DNA of 64,000 bases from Eutypa lata. Lineage: Eukaryota; Ascomycota; Sordariomycetes; Xylariales; Diatrypaceae. Both the position numbers and the translations under genes were made by a program. The DNA is taken from positions 868,001 to 932,000 of the forward strand of contig JAKULF010000013.1 in NCBI GenBank assembly GCA_022661535.1, written 5' to 3'. Below the pieces are notes generated by a model. The model was not told the origin of the DNA. It saw only the letters and a program-made list of their open reading frames with translations, and searched no databases. Shown here piece after piece: positions 22,603 to 33,354 of the stretch (position 1 is its first letter; each line of letters begins with the position of its first letter).

Positions 22603-25350
22603 CTACGCGATACACTCCTCTGGGGGTACAATATGGGGAGCAATAATTGGCTTCGGCGGCCACTCCGCTGGGTAGAACTCGCAGCTCAGCTGATGAGTGC
22701 CAGATTCCAGAATAGTAAACTCCTCTTCAGCACCAACCACATCTTTTTGAAGAGATGAAGGCAGAATGACCTTTGCGCTTGAGTTCGGTGGTACTGTTAA
22801 AACCATCGAGAACCGATTGCTGTCAAGCTTCCACTTGCATTGAACCAACCCGTACGGACCATCGAAGGACACATCCGCGTGAGTGATGTTACCACCAGGC
22901 ACGGGGCGCACTAGGAAGGTCTTCCAGGTTTCAGCCGGGCTGATGCCACCGACAGTCCCGTGGAGCCAGTCGGCGATCGATCCCAGCGCGTAGTGATTGA
23001 AGCTTGTCATCTGCCCCGGATTAATCGACCCGTCCGGAAGCATACTATTCCAGCGTTCCCAGATCGTAGTTGCGCCCATCGTCACGGGGTACAGCCAGGA
23101 CGGGCACGTTTTCTCCAGGAGCATCCTGTAGGCGAGCTGCGGCTGGTTCAGCTTCGTGAGGGCGTGCGCGATCACCGGCGTGCCCGCAAACCCCGTCGTG
23201 ATGTTGAACCTGCCTCTCCGCACGAGCTTCACGAGCTGGTCCCTCGCTAGCTCCAGGTCCTGCTCGTTCCTGTAGAGAGAGAACTGCACCGCGAGGGCGA
23301 GGCCGGTCTGCGTGTTCGACATGAGGTTCCCGACGGGGGTGATGTACTTGGCCTGGAACTTCCTCCGCAGGTCGGAAACCTGCGCTTTGTACTTCGCCGC
23401 TTCCGGCTTGCCTAGAATCTCGCAAACTCTGGCGAATGTGTCGGTTGTGTGGATGAGATACGCATCGGATATCAATAGAGGGTCACTGGGCCCGTTGGAG
23501 GGATCATTGGGCGGCGCGATGGGATCGAGCCAATCTCCGAGCTGCCACCGGTCGGGATTCCATAGGCCGTCGGGTCCACGGTCCACGCCTCGCTCGAGCC
23601 ACGATTGCATGCTGATGAACTGGCGTGATAGGATCTCCCCGTCTCCGCCATACTTGTAGAGTTCGTACGGCGTCAGCACGACAACGTCATCCCATATCGC
23701 CGCTGGCATGTGAGGCCATCCTGGTATGGGAATCTCTGGGCACACGAACGGAGGTATTGCATCCCGTCCTTCCTGCAGCTGCTCAGCGGCAAGATCCTGC
23801 AGCCAGTCTTTCAGCATCCCAACACTGTTAAACAAGAAACTAGCAGTTGGGCCGAACACTTGGATATCTCCTGTCCACCCAAGTCTTTCATTTCTCTGGG
23901 GGCAGTCGGTAGGTATAGAAAGGAAGTTTCCTCGCATGCTCCAGATGACATTCTTATACAACTGGTTGACGGTCACATTCGAACATGAGAAATACCCCCT
24001 GCGCTTCAGATCCGTGTGCATAACTTGGGCGACGAAGCTGTCCTTAGGTGGCAGCGAGCCGTTTTCCGGCCAGCCATCGACTTGCACATAGCGGAAGCCA
24101 TGAAAGGTATATTGCGGGGCCCAGTTGTATATGGTTTCCCCAGCAGAAATCACGGTGTCTGTAGCCTTGGCGAACCGTAGTGGGCGCGTTCCTAGTTCAC
24201 CGTGTTCCATCACCTCGGCGTGGCTCAAGGTTAGCTGGCCGCCCGAAGGCAGCTCTACTTGTTTCACTTGAACCCTGCCTACGAGGTTCTGCCCGAAATC
24301 TATGATTGTCTTGCCGCTCTTGGATTTGAAGATATCGACGGCCTCAAGCGTCTCGGTTACCCTGACTGGTGGAGCATCCGGGGCTACCAGCTCTGTTGAT
24401 GGCCATGGAACCTGTTTCACAGATATCCATTCGTTGTCGCGGGAGTGGGAGCGGGCGCCGGGACGACTCCAAACAGAGTTCTCCGCCCGGGCATCGTACA
24501 CTTCGCCATCGTAAATCTCGCTCTGCTTGATGGCGCTCCCAGTGACAGACCAGTCTTCTTCGGCAGAAGTTATGACCTGCGATGAAGCACCGTCATTGAC
24601 GTCGACCTCTAGCTGCGCCAGTAGAGCAAGCTGGTCACCATAGTTGAACCTGGTACCACCACGGAATCCGAGTAGGCCACAATACCAGCCCTCCGCAACT
24701 TCGATTGCGATGACGTTTTCGCCTTCGGGGTTAAGCAACGAACTGACATCGTGGACCCGGTAGTTGAGGCGGTGCTTGTAACTGGTCCATCCAGGCGCCA
24801 TAAGCTCATCGCTAGTCGACTTCCCATTGATGTAGGCCTGGCAGACACCCATGGAGGTGATGTATAGCCTTGCACGAGACACGGCTCCGTGGGACTTCAA
24901 GTTGAACGTTTTCCGAAAGCGCAGAGGCTGCAGAGGCCCATCGGGGCCAATGCACTTGGATGAAGTGATGAACGAGGCCTTCCAGTCATCTCTGGAGAGG
25001 AAGCCCGCTTCTACTGTGCTTGCCTCCGACCAGTTTGTCGTTGGCACTTCTGCCGATCCGGGCGTCGAGCTAGTGCCGTGACATCGGACCCGAACCGTGG
25101 CGATCTCCCGGGAGTTTAGGGGTCTTGCCGGCCAAGGGACTAGCACGGATTCTTCGGTGTGATTGGAGAAGGTCTCGACGGCACCGGTGGATGGCCATGT
25201 AACCTCGATGTCGTAGCCTGTTTGCTTCCACGCAGCTACCGTGTCGGAGGAAGCCTCGAATTGCCACGAAATCCGAGGCTTTGTGTAGCCTAACCCCAAA
25301 CCATCGTGGTGGTGTTCAAATGTGGGTGCGGTCACTATAGGTGCAGCCAT
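22603..25350 (-). CDS. Alpha-L-rhamnosidase, glycoside hydrolase family 78, intronless
   Basis: A single exon of 915 aa from the ATG at 25350 (MAAPIVTAPTFEHHHDGLG). GH78 enzymes release terminal alpha-L-rhamnose from flavonoid glycosides, pectic side chains and saponins by an inverting mechanism. Domains: an N-terminal fibronectin-like part (residues about 10-110), a rhamnosidase N-terminal beta-sandwich with YINGKSTSDELMAPGWTSY, a concanavalin-like part, the (alpha/alpha)6 barrel, and a C-terminal beta-sandwich. In the barrel, DCPQRNERLGWTGD (residues about 480-494) holds the conserved Asp, Glu and Asp of the active site, and TTIWERWNSM carries the second catalytic Glu region. There is no signal peptide, so the enzyme is probably intracellular and acts on imported rhamnosides. 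It diverges from an MFS sugar transporter gene, which fits uptake followed by cleavage inside the cell. Confidence 0.92.
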   Translation of the reverse strand: MAAPIVTAPTFEHHHDGLGLGYTKPRISWQFEASSDTVAAWKQTGYDIEVTWPSTGAVETFSNHTEESVLVPWPARPLNSREIATVRVRCHGTSSTPGSAEVPTTNWSEASTVEAGFLSRDDWKASFITSSKCIGPDGPLQPLRFRKTFNLKSHGAVSRARLYITSMGVCQAYINGKSTSDELMAPGWTSYKHRLNYRVHDVSSLLNPEGENVIAIEVAEGWYCGLLGFRGGTRFNYGDQLALLAQLEVDVNDGASSQVITSAEEDWSVTGSAIKQSEIYDGEVYDARAENSVWSRPGARSHSRDNEWISVKQVPWPSTELVAPDAPPVRVTETLEAVDIFKSKSGKTIIDFGQNLVGRVQVKQVELPSGGQLTLSHAEVMEHGELGTRPLRFAKATDTVISAGETIYNWAPQYTFHGFRYVQVDGWPENGSLPPKDSFVAQVMHTDLKRRGYFSCSNVTVNQLYKNVIWSMRGNFLSIPTDCPQRNERLGWTGDIQVFGPTASFLFNSVGMLKDWLQDLAAEQLQEGRDAIPPFVCPEIPIPGWPHMPAAIWDDVVVLTPYELYKYGGDGEILSRQFISMQSWLERGVDRGPDGLWNPDRWQLGDWLDPIAPPNDPSNGPSDPLLISDAYLIHTTDTFARVCEILGKPEAAKYKAQVSDLRRKFQAKYITPVGNLMSNTQTGLALAVQFSLYRNEQDLELARDQLVKLVRRGRFNITTGFAGTPVIAHALTKLNQPQLAYRMLLEKTCPSWLYPVTMGATTIWERWNSMLPDGSINPGQMTSFNHYALGSIADWLHGTVGGISPAETWKTFLVRPVPGGNITHADVSFDGPYGLVQCKWKLDSNRFSMVLTVPPNSSAKVILPSSLQKDVVGAEEEFTILESGTHQLSCEFYPAEWPPKPIIAPHIVPPEECIA

Positions 25351-25880
25351 AATGATCAATAGCCCGGGGTGTAACTAGATGCAGCTACTCGAAGTTGAAA
25401 GTCGCTTGCTATAGTTAATGCGTGTCCCCTTTGGATTTCGTCTGTGCCCCTTTTTCTCTCATACTTGTACTTGAAACCCTAGAACTTGGCGATTGAAGCC
25501 TTCCCCGAATTCGGTCGCCCTTATCCCGAGGATCTAGGTCAGTAGAGCGCGTTATGTGGGCAGCTGAATCTCACTTGCGGAGACTGCGGGGGCCCGGGGA
25601 CCCCATGGGACATGCCCCCGTGTACGTACGACGTTAGTGCGGTCCGTAAACGCGCAAGTTTGGAGGATTCATGGCGCCGGCTATCAGAATAGCCCCGCGA
25701 CCTCGTGGGATCATCTCGCTTCACTGCCTTGGCTTCGGGGCAAAGAATGGGCGAAAGATGCGCCTCGGTCTTTTAAGAGATAGCCGGCTTCTAATAAGAA
25801 GAGGATATCAGACTGCTGTTTAGACCCAATTAATTCTCGCCAGCTCGTGTTGAACTATTGGCCTCTCGCCGGCTACTACA
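25351..25880. promoter_or_regulatory. Shared divergent promoter region of rhamnosidase and sugar transporter
   Basis: The 530 bases between the two start codons are the only candidate promoter for both genes. Seen directly: two CGG triplets in the same orientation 6 nt apart (25578-25580 and 25587-25589), an everted-palindrome CGGtCCG at 25640-25646, and several GC-rich CreA-like SYGGRG hexamers, for example in the 25587-25600 cluster and at 25364-25370. CGG triplets are the usual half-sites of Zn2Cys6 activators, and L-rhamnose genes in Aspergillus are controlled by such a factor (RhaR) and by CreA repression. That these sites work here is an inference. Confidence 0.45.
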
Positions 25881-27794
25881 ATGCCTCGCCTGTTCATTAT
25901 CGGAATTGCCTTGGTGGCTGCCGTAGGTGGTCTCATCTACGGTATTGATGCTGGTAGGTGACGCCTCGGTCAGATACTATGGAATCTGGAGTTCTGACGG
26001 TCAAATCTAGGAATCATCGGAACGACCCTTGGTCAGGACTCGTTCAAACTGTACATGTATGGCCCGTCGAAGGTCAACACGTCTTTAGCAGGTAACCGGG
26101 CTATACTACATGGGCATCGATGCACATCCTCTAACTCTTATGTAACCAGGCGCCATCGTATCGGTATATAATGCAGGCCAGGCCTTAGGAAGCGCAAGCA
26201 CCGGATATCTCGCCGACCAGTTCAGTCGAAAATACACGATTCTAATGGCGGGGATCCTAGGTACGTTAAGGTCTAGGGCAGCAATGCAAGCACAGCACAG
26301 ATAGGAGGAACTTTCACTGATTAAAATTATTTCAAAAACAGCTCTGATCGGGGCGATCTTGCAAGCCGCTGCGATAAACGTGGGCATGATGATTGCTGGC
26401 CGCGGTGTCGCGGGCTACGCTTGTGGCATGGTGCTCAGTGTAGTGCCGATCTACATTGCCGAAATCTCACCACCGAAAGAACGAGGGTTCATTGTCGGCT
26501 TACAGGGAATGGCTATTGCGACTGGGTTTGCCATCGCCAACTGGATCGGATATGGAGGATCATTTGCCGTCGGAGATGCCCAGTGGCGCATTTCTCTCGC
26601 CATGCAAGCACCGGCGGCAGTCCTCCTGACAGTCGGTGCATTCTTTGTGCCGTTCTCCCCAAGATGGCGTAAGACTAATCCTCTTGAAACCCTTCCATAT
26701 GGGATATTAACAATAGAGCATCATGCTAATTTCTTTCAAACGATGCAGTTGTGCAGAAGGACCGACACGAGGAAGCAAAGAAAGGTATGATTCCAGCCAC
26801 GTCATGACCGAGACAAGAAAAAAACAGTGAAAAGGCGCAAAGCTAATGAGCGACGATTCAGTTTTACTCAAAATGCACGGGTCGATCAACAGCGACCTAG
26901 CAGAACAAGAGATGATCCAAATCCGAGAGCAGATCAACTTCGAGAAAGCGCAGAACGAAACGACGTGGTCCTCCGCCATGATCCTGCTATTCTCGAGGAA
27001 ATACCTGCGCCGAACCGCGACGGCCTCGTTCATCCTAGCCATGACCCAACTCAGCGGCTCCTCCGTCATCCAGAACTTCCAGAACATATTCTACGCCACC
27101 GCCGGGTTCACCGGGCAGCAGGCCCTGCTCATCAGCGGGGTGTACGGGATGATGGGCTTCATCGGCCAGATCATCTACCTCTTTGTCGTGGCCGATAAGT
27201 GGCCTCGAGCTCGCACGCTGTGGACTGGTTCGGTGGTGCTCGCGGTCATGATCTCCATCTGCATGGCTCTTAGTGCCGTGTACGGCTCCAAAAGCAACGA
27301 TAACCTGGCTGGCGCTCAGGGGGCCATCGCCTTCATATTCTTGTACTCGGCCTGCTATGCCGTCTTCTTCAACGGCATGGTGTGGGTCGTCTCGTCCGAG
27401 CTATTTCCATTCTTCCTCCGGTCCAAGGGTCTGGCAATTGCCGTATTCATCAAGGCCGTTGTCGCCATTGTCCTATCACAGATTACACCTTTAGCGGTTG
27501 CTTCTGTCAGCTGGAGGTATGTGCAGTATTACATGGAGGTTGATATTTTCGGAGGCTAACTATTTTCTTCTCGTTAGGTACTACTCCCTTTTTATCGCGA
27601 CCAATCTTGCAGCCGCCGTGGTGTACTTCTTCTGGCTCCCAGAGACATCGGGTAAATCCTTGGAAGAGGTCGCCGAGCTGTTCGGGGATGAACTCATCAC
27701 AGGCCACATCGGCGAAATAGATACTAACGCTAAAGCTGGGTTAGGGGTTGATGAAGAAGTCTATCACCTGGAGGAGACCAGGAGTAGGGTATGA
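25881..27794 (+). CDS. MFS sugar transporter (SP family), 7 exons
   Basis: Exons 25881-25953, 26011-26091, 26150-26260, 26342-26668, 26749-26784, 26835-27516 and 27578-27794 give 508 aa. It has the features of sugar porters: GGLIYGIDAG in TM1, LADQFSRKYTI in the TM2-3 loop, IYIAEISPPKERG after TM4, SPRWLVQKDRHEEA after TM6, ISGVYG, ELFPFFLRSKG, and the closing PETSGKSLEEV. About 12 hydrophobic spans are present. By position it probably imports rhamnose or rhamnosides for the divergent GH78 enzyme; substrate cannot be read from sequence. The exon 5 to 6 join is uncertain: only an unusual acceptor (AAAAG|GC at 26834) keeps the frame, giving EEAKKGAKLMSDDS, a few residues shorter than relatives. 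A small frameshift at this place is the alternative. Confidence 0.85.
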
Positions 27795-28471
27795 TTACGA
27801 TGATGATAGTTGGGCTCTGATAATTGTCGTGAGATTATAATCATAAAGAGCAATAATAACACATTACGGGGGCCATATTTACCAATTACTCAAATTTTCT
27901 TTACGAGCATGAAAACTTCATACCATATCAAAATCTAGCATGTTCTCTGCTGTTTTGTACATTGATATATTCTTATTTTACCTACGAACCTTTTGTATAT
28001 TAAGTGCTAACCCCCCCTTTGAAACTGCGGTATTCGGTGTAGTATATAGTAAACTTCATTAAGTTATTAGACGTTCTCTTTGGTTCACATATAATATCTC
28101 TGTCGGTCCCATTACGTCAACGTTGCAGTACGGATTGCAGTTTGAGGGTTGAAGTTGATAGAAGCAGCATAGTATTCGCTGCTAGGTTGCAATATATTAG
28201 CAATTAATTTTGCAATTGCATCATAAAGATGGGAAAAAAGATTATTAATAATCTACAGCTATAAAGACTATATAGAATTAGCCGCAGAAAACCTGAACCT
28301 ACGAGGTAAAAAACTGTTCTTGTTAAGCAAGTAATTAAGTTTTTGTCTTTTATGAAGAATAATCCCCTGATTCCAGGAGTATTTAGCCTTCGCTATTAAA
28401 ATGGGTTACGTACGATTAATTATGACTAATAGCTGAATGGTTCAGCGGCATACCTTTTATAAGTATACTGG
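27795..28471. other. Intergenic, left flank of the AT-rich element
   Basis: 3' flank of the transporter gene, becoming AT-richer to the right. There is no coding signal. The last 50 bases hold the tRNA-like stretch listed separately. Confidence 0.55.
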
Positions 28472-28485
28472 GTTTTTAAATTAAA
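28423..28485 (+). other. tRNA-like sequence (degenerate tRNA or SINE head) at the left end of the AT-rich element
   Basis: TAGCTGAATGG at 28430-28440 resembles an RNA polymerase III A box. GCTG (28432-28435) pairs perfectly with CAGC (28443-28446) around a seven-base AATGGTT loop, a good D arm. A second stem, GCATAC/GTATAC (28448-28453 with 28463-28468, one C-A mismatch), follows where an anticodon arm would be, but its loop is nine bases, and the T-arm position is AT-mutated. It is not a working tRNA; a tRNA-derived repeat or chance are both possible. Confidence 0.25.
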
Positions 28486-28579
28486 ATGTTGCGCCTTACT
28501 TAGCACTTACAATATACATATAAATTTATATAAAAATATTTAAAATTTATTTAATATAATTATATAACGATTATAATTT
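28472..28579 (+). repeat. Left terminal inverted repeat of the AT-rich element
   Basis: Read on the plus strand, these 108 bases align without gaps to the reverse complement of 32751-32858. I count 96 identities; all 12 differences are C/T or G/A transitions. In ten of them this left copy keeps the C or G. Similarity seems to run inward to about 28635 with more mismatches, including an in-register 16-base match near 28620-28635. Confidence 0.75.
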
Positions 28580-31500
28580 AAAATAATAACTTTTAAAGTA
28601 ATTTAAATATTTAATATAAATAATTTATAATATTTTAAAATAATAAAGTTTATAAATTTAAAAATTAAATACGATTATTATATAATAACTTTATAACGTA
28701 TTAATTTTTTAATTATAATAATTAAAAGTAATTATTTAAACGAAAGTTTAAATTAACGATTTAATATTAATATACGAATAATATAAAAATATTATAAATA
28801 ATATAAAGTTTTTAATAAGTTTTTTATATATATAATAAATTATATTTATAATAACGTTTTAAAATTATTTTTTTAAATTATTAAAGTTAATATTAAATAA
28901 TCTTTCGTTATTAAATATATATTAAATAATATAATAAAAGTTTAAGTTTAAATTAATATATAATAACGATTTATATTTTAATAAAATATAATAGTTTTTT
29001 ATTAAATATTATAATATTTACGTATTTATTATTATAATATTTAAATATTTAAAATATATTAATTAATTTAAAAAAAATTAAAATTAAAATTTATAAAAGT
29101 TAATCGTAATTAACGTAATTAATATTTATACGAAACTTTTACGTTTATTTTAAATATATTTATATTTATTAATAAATTTAATATTAATAAATATAATAAT
29201 AATAAAAAATAAAAATAAATGTTTAAAAGTTATATTTTTTTTTAATAAAAAACTTTTAAATATAATATATATTATAATATATTATTTATTTTTATAATAA
29301 ATAATTTATTTAATTATTTTATTTATAATAATTTAATAATTTAAATAAATTTTATTAATTAAATAAAATATTATATTATATTATTAATAAATTCGTTTTT
29401 AAATTTACGATTAATATTAATAATAAATAATGTTTTTTTATTATAATAAAAAAGTATACGTTATATAAAATAATATATAAATTAAAGTTTAATATTAATT
29501 GTTTTATTTATTTAATTTTAACTTTATTAAAGCTTTTTTTAATAAGTTAAAAGTATATATTAAACGTTATTATAAATAACGTAATAACGTATTTATTATA
29601 AAAGATAATTTTATTATTTTTTTTAATAAATATATTTAAAAAATAATAATTTATATAAATTATATACGAAATTATTTTAAATAAATATTTATAAAGTATA
29701 ATTTAATTAATTAAAATTTAATATACGTTTTTTTTATATTAATTTAATTTTATAATCGTTTTTTTTAATTAAATAATAAATTTATATAATAAAATAATAA
29801 TAAAATATATTATTTATATAATTTAATAATAAAGTATTAAGTTATAATTTAAAAATTTAAATTTAAATTTTTTTATAAATAATATATCGTTAATATTTAT
29901 AATAAATTTATAAATTTTAATAATGTTTTTTTTTTATATTTTATTTAAATTTTTTTTTTTATAAATAACGTTAAGTTTAATTAATTTTTATATTTATCGA
30001 TTTTATTATTAAATAAATTTAAATTATAAATATTAATAATAAATAAATACGTTTGTAAAAATAATAATAATATAATTTTAATTTATAACGATAAAAAGTT
30101 ATTTTAAATAATTAAGTTAAATAATATAATTATTAAAAGTATTATTATAATAATTAAATAAATTAATATTAATTTATTTAATCGAAATTTTAAATATTAA
30201 ATAAAAATTTTATTAAAAAATAATAAATATTATAAAAAATTATTAAAATTATATTTAAAATTAATTATTTAATATAAATTATATAATTATTTAATAAAAA
30301 TTTAATATAAAATTTAAAATAAATAAAGAATTTATTATTTATTAAATTATAAATTTATTTTATTATTTTTTTTTAAAAATATTTATTAATTTAAATATAT
30401 ATTTAACGTTTAATTTTAAGTTTATTTTAAATAATTTAAAAATCTTTTATTATATTTTTTATATTTCGAATTATTCGTTAAAAAAGTAACGTATTTATTA
30501 AATTAATATATAATAAAATATATTATATAATAATTTTATTTATTTTATAAATTAATTTTAATTATTTATAAATATTTTTAATATTTTTTAAAATATAAGT
30601 TAATTATTAATATCGTTTAATATTAACGATAAAAAATTTCGTAATAAAAAGTTAAAAAAATAATTATATATAAAAAGTAATAATAAAAATAATATCGTTA
30701 ACGTTTTATATTAATTATTATAAACGTTTAAAATTATAAAAATTATAAATAAATTAAACGTATAAATATTAAATTAATTATTTAAATAAAAGTAAATTAA
30801 AAAATATTATTAATTATTAAAGTTATTCGTAAAAAATTTTAATATATTTTTATTAACGTAATTATAATTATAATTATAAATTATATTTATATTATTATTA
30901 ATATTACTTTTATAATAACGTTTTAAAAATTTAAAACTTTATTTTAAATTATTAAAATAATTTATTTTAATTTATTTTTTAATTAATTTAAATTTTATTT
31001 TTATTATAATTTAAAAATTACATAAGTTTTTAAACTTTTTATATAATTTTTTTAATAATATTTAAATAATAATTTTTTAATTTATTATTTTTAATATTTA
31101 ATTAAAAAAATTATAAAATATTATTAAATAATAATAATTTTTTTTTTTATTTAATAATATTTTAAGTTTTATTTTATTAAATTCGTTTTATATATATAAC
31201 TTTTTATATATTATAAAGTTCGTATTAAATTTTTACGTAAGTTTTATTATAAATTAAATAGTTTTATTATTTTTATTATTTTTAATATAAAAAAATATTT
31301 TATAAATTTTATTATAAAAAATAATAATATTAAAATAATAAAATAATTTATTATAAAAATATTAATAATATAAAATAAATTTTTTTTTTTTATTATTATA
31401 TATAATATATTTAAAAGTAAAGTTTTAAATATACATATTTTTATATATTCGAATAAATTTCGTTAAATAAAAATAAAATATATAATATATAAAATAATAA

Positions 31501-32160
31501 ATATTTTAATTATTTTTTTTTTATAAAAATTAAAATAAAATATAAACGTAATAAATATTTATAATAAAGGTTTAAATAATAATATAATTTTAAAAATTAT
31601 TTTATTATTAAAATTATTATATAAAAGAATATATAAAAACGTAAATAAAGTTTTATATAAAAAGTTATAATAAGTTATAAATTTATTAATTAATATTTTA
31701 ATACGTTAAAAAATAAAATTATATAAATTATTTAATTTTTTATTTATAAATATTATAAGTCGTTTTATAATAAAATCGTATAATATATTTTTATTTTTAT
31801 AATATTATATTTATAATTAATTAATTTAATAATTAATATTATATATAATAATTATAATATAATTAATATAATTATTATTTAAATAAATTTTTAAAAAGTT
31901 TATTATTAATAATAATTTTAATTTAATTAAAAATTTTAATTTTTATTTTAAAAGTTTTTAAAAAAAAATAAAAATAAAAATAAAAATAAAAATTAAAAAT
32001 TACTTTTTATAAACTTTTCGTTAAAAAAATTAAAATTAAAAAATATATCGATATTAATTTATTCGTTGTCGTTAAAATTATTATTTATAATATTTAAATC
32101 GTAAACTTTTTTTTTATTTTTTTTAAATTTATTTTTTTTAAATTTATTACGATATTAAAA

Positions 32161-32265
32161 ATTAATTTAAAGCTATAATCACGGCTTTATAACGTCGTAT
32201 ATAAGCCGGCGAAACGACACTTATAACTTAAACTTTCTTTCTTTTTTTCCTCGTATAATAACAAT
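32161..32265. other. Short island of near-normal base composition inside the AT-rich element
   Basis: Within a block that is otherwise nearly pure A/T, this stretch contains GGCTT, ACGTCG, GCCGGCG, CGACAC and a pyrimidine run with CTTTCTTTC and TTTCCTCG. It includes a possible hairpin with GGCTT (near 32184) pairing AAGCC (near 32204), and a TATATAAG. It may be promoter-like, a later insertion, or unique DNA spared by RIP. Confidence 0.4.
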
Positions 32266-32750
32266 ATATTCATTTATTATATAAAGTTATTCGATGTTAT
32301 AATAAAATTTATACTTTTCGAATTTTAAATTAAATATAAATAATAATATTTTAACTTTATTTTTATTTTTTATAATAATTATAATAAACTTTAAAATATA
32401 AATTTAAGTTATTTATTTATTATATTAATATAAAATTAAAAACGTATTACGTAATTTTAATTTAAAAATAATCGCTTTAATTAACGTTTTTTAAATTTTT
32501 TATAAAATTATTATAAATTTAAAATATAAAAATATTTTAAATTTTTCGTTTATAAATTTATTAATTTATATAAATTTAAAAAAAAATAAAAAAAAATTAA
32601 ATAATTATAAAAAGATTTAATTAAATTAATTATTTTTTTAAAATATAAATTAAAATATTAATTATAAAAATCGTATTAATTTAAAAAAAAATATAAATAT
32701 TATAAATTATATTAATTATTTATTATAAAAGCTTTAATTTATATTAAAAA

Positions 32751-32858
32751 AAATTATAATTATTATATAATTATATTAAGTAAATTTTAAATGTTTTTAT
32801 ATAAATTTATATATATATTATAAATATTAAATAAAGCGTAATATTTTAATTTAAAAAC
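32751..32858 (-). repeat. Right terminal inverted repeat of the AT-rich element
   Basis: Reverse-complement partner of 28472-28579, as set out for that entry. This copy has lost more C and G: only two of the 12 differing positions keep a C here while the left copy has T. Outside it, 32859-32945 is still AT-rich. Confidence 0.75.
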
Positions 32859-33354
32859 TTAATAATAAGTTTAATTAAAAATAAAGTTAACGTAATATTT
32901 TATTTAATTAAATAATAAAAAAAGAAGTATAAAGGTTTTATAATAAAACGTGCTAGTTAGCTTTAATGCTAACCTTGATGTTAAATATGTACATATGTAC
33001 TTCTCAGTTACCCCTCTTGGCCCCTGCGCCGTCAGTTACCCATTTTTACCAGCTTAACTTCACTGATAAGCCTTTACCGTACTCTAATTGTGCTATCTGA
33101 TAAGCCCAACTGGGATATACCCTTGTAGCTTACCCCAGCTCTTTAGCAATCAGCTCAGGCAATTTGTGAATTTTTTTCTGGTGGCATTGAAATTTTGTTG
33201 AAGTTGAGCTTCCTAAACTCCGAGAACGCAGTTGTCCGCAGTCTCCTTTCCGTCTTCTGCGCAGCAATCACTTAGGCCGTGGCGTCCATTCTATAGGCTC
33301 ATATATACATTCGCTTTTAAATACAAGTACTTGTTTCATCTATATATTTTCAAA
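32859..33354. other. Right flank of AT-rich element and promoter of the mitochondrial carrier gene
   Basis: 32859-32945 is AT-rich; normal composition returns at about 32950. A 6-bp hairpin (GTTAGC / GCTAAC, near 32955-32973) marks the border. The part 33150-33354 is the probable promoter and leader of the carrier gene, with a TATATATAC at 33301-33309. Confidence 0.5.

Larger units (their letters stand above)
28472..32858. mobile_element. RIP-destroyed DNA transposon with long terminal inverted repeats (4.39 kb)
   Basis: Bounded by the two inverted repeats described here. Almost the whole interior is A/T; for example 28561-28620 holds 4 G or C in 60 bases. Remaining C is nearly always in CpG or in ACT, remaining G in CpG or AGT, while CpA and TpG are almost absent. 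This is what strong repeat-induced point mutation leaves. Stops are dense in all frames, so no transposase can be read and the superfamily is open. Inverted repeats over 100 bp would fit a Mutator-like element (as in fungal Hop-type elements), but this is inference. It sits between the sugar transporter gene and the mitochondrial carrier gene and is inactive. Confidence 0.7.

Noticed and set aside
28490..32950. AT-rich block considered as a centromere core or mitochondrial insertion
   Set aside because: Flanked closely by normal genes, only about 4.4 kb, and bounded by inverted repeats with transition-only differences, which fits a RIP-hit transposon better. No mitochondrial gene motif was seen.
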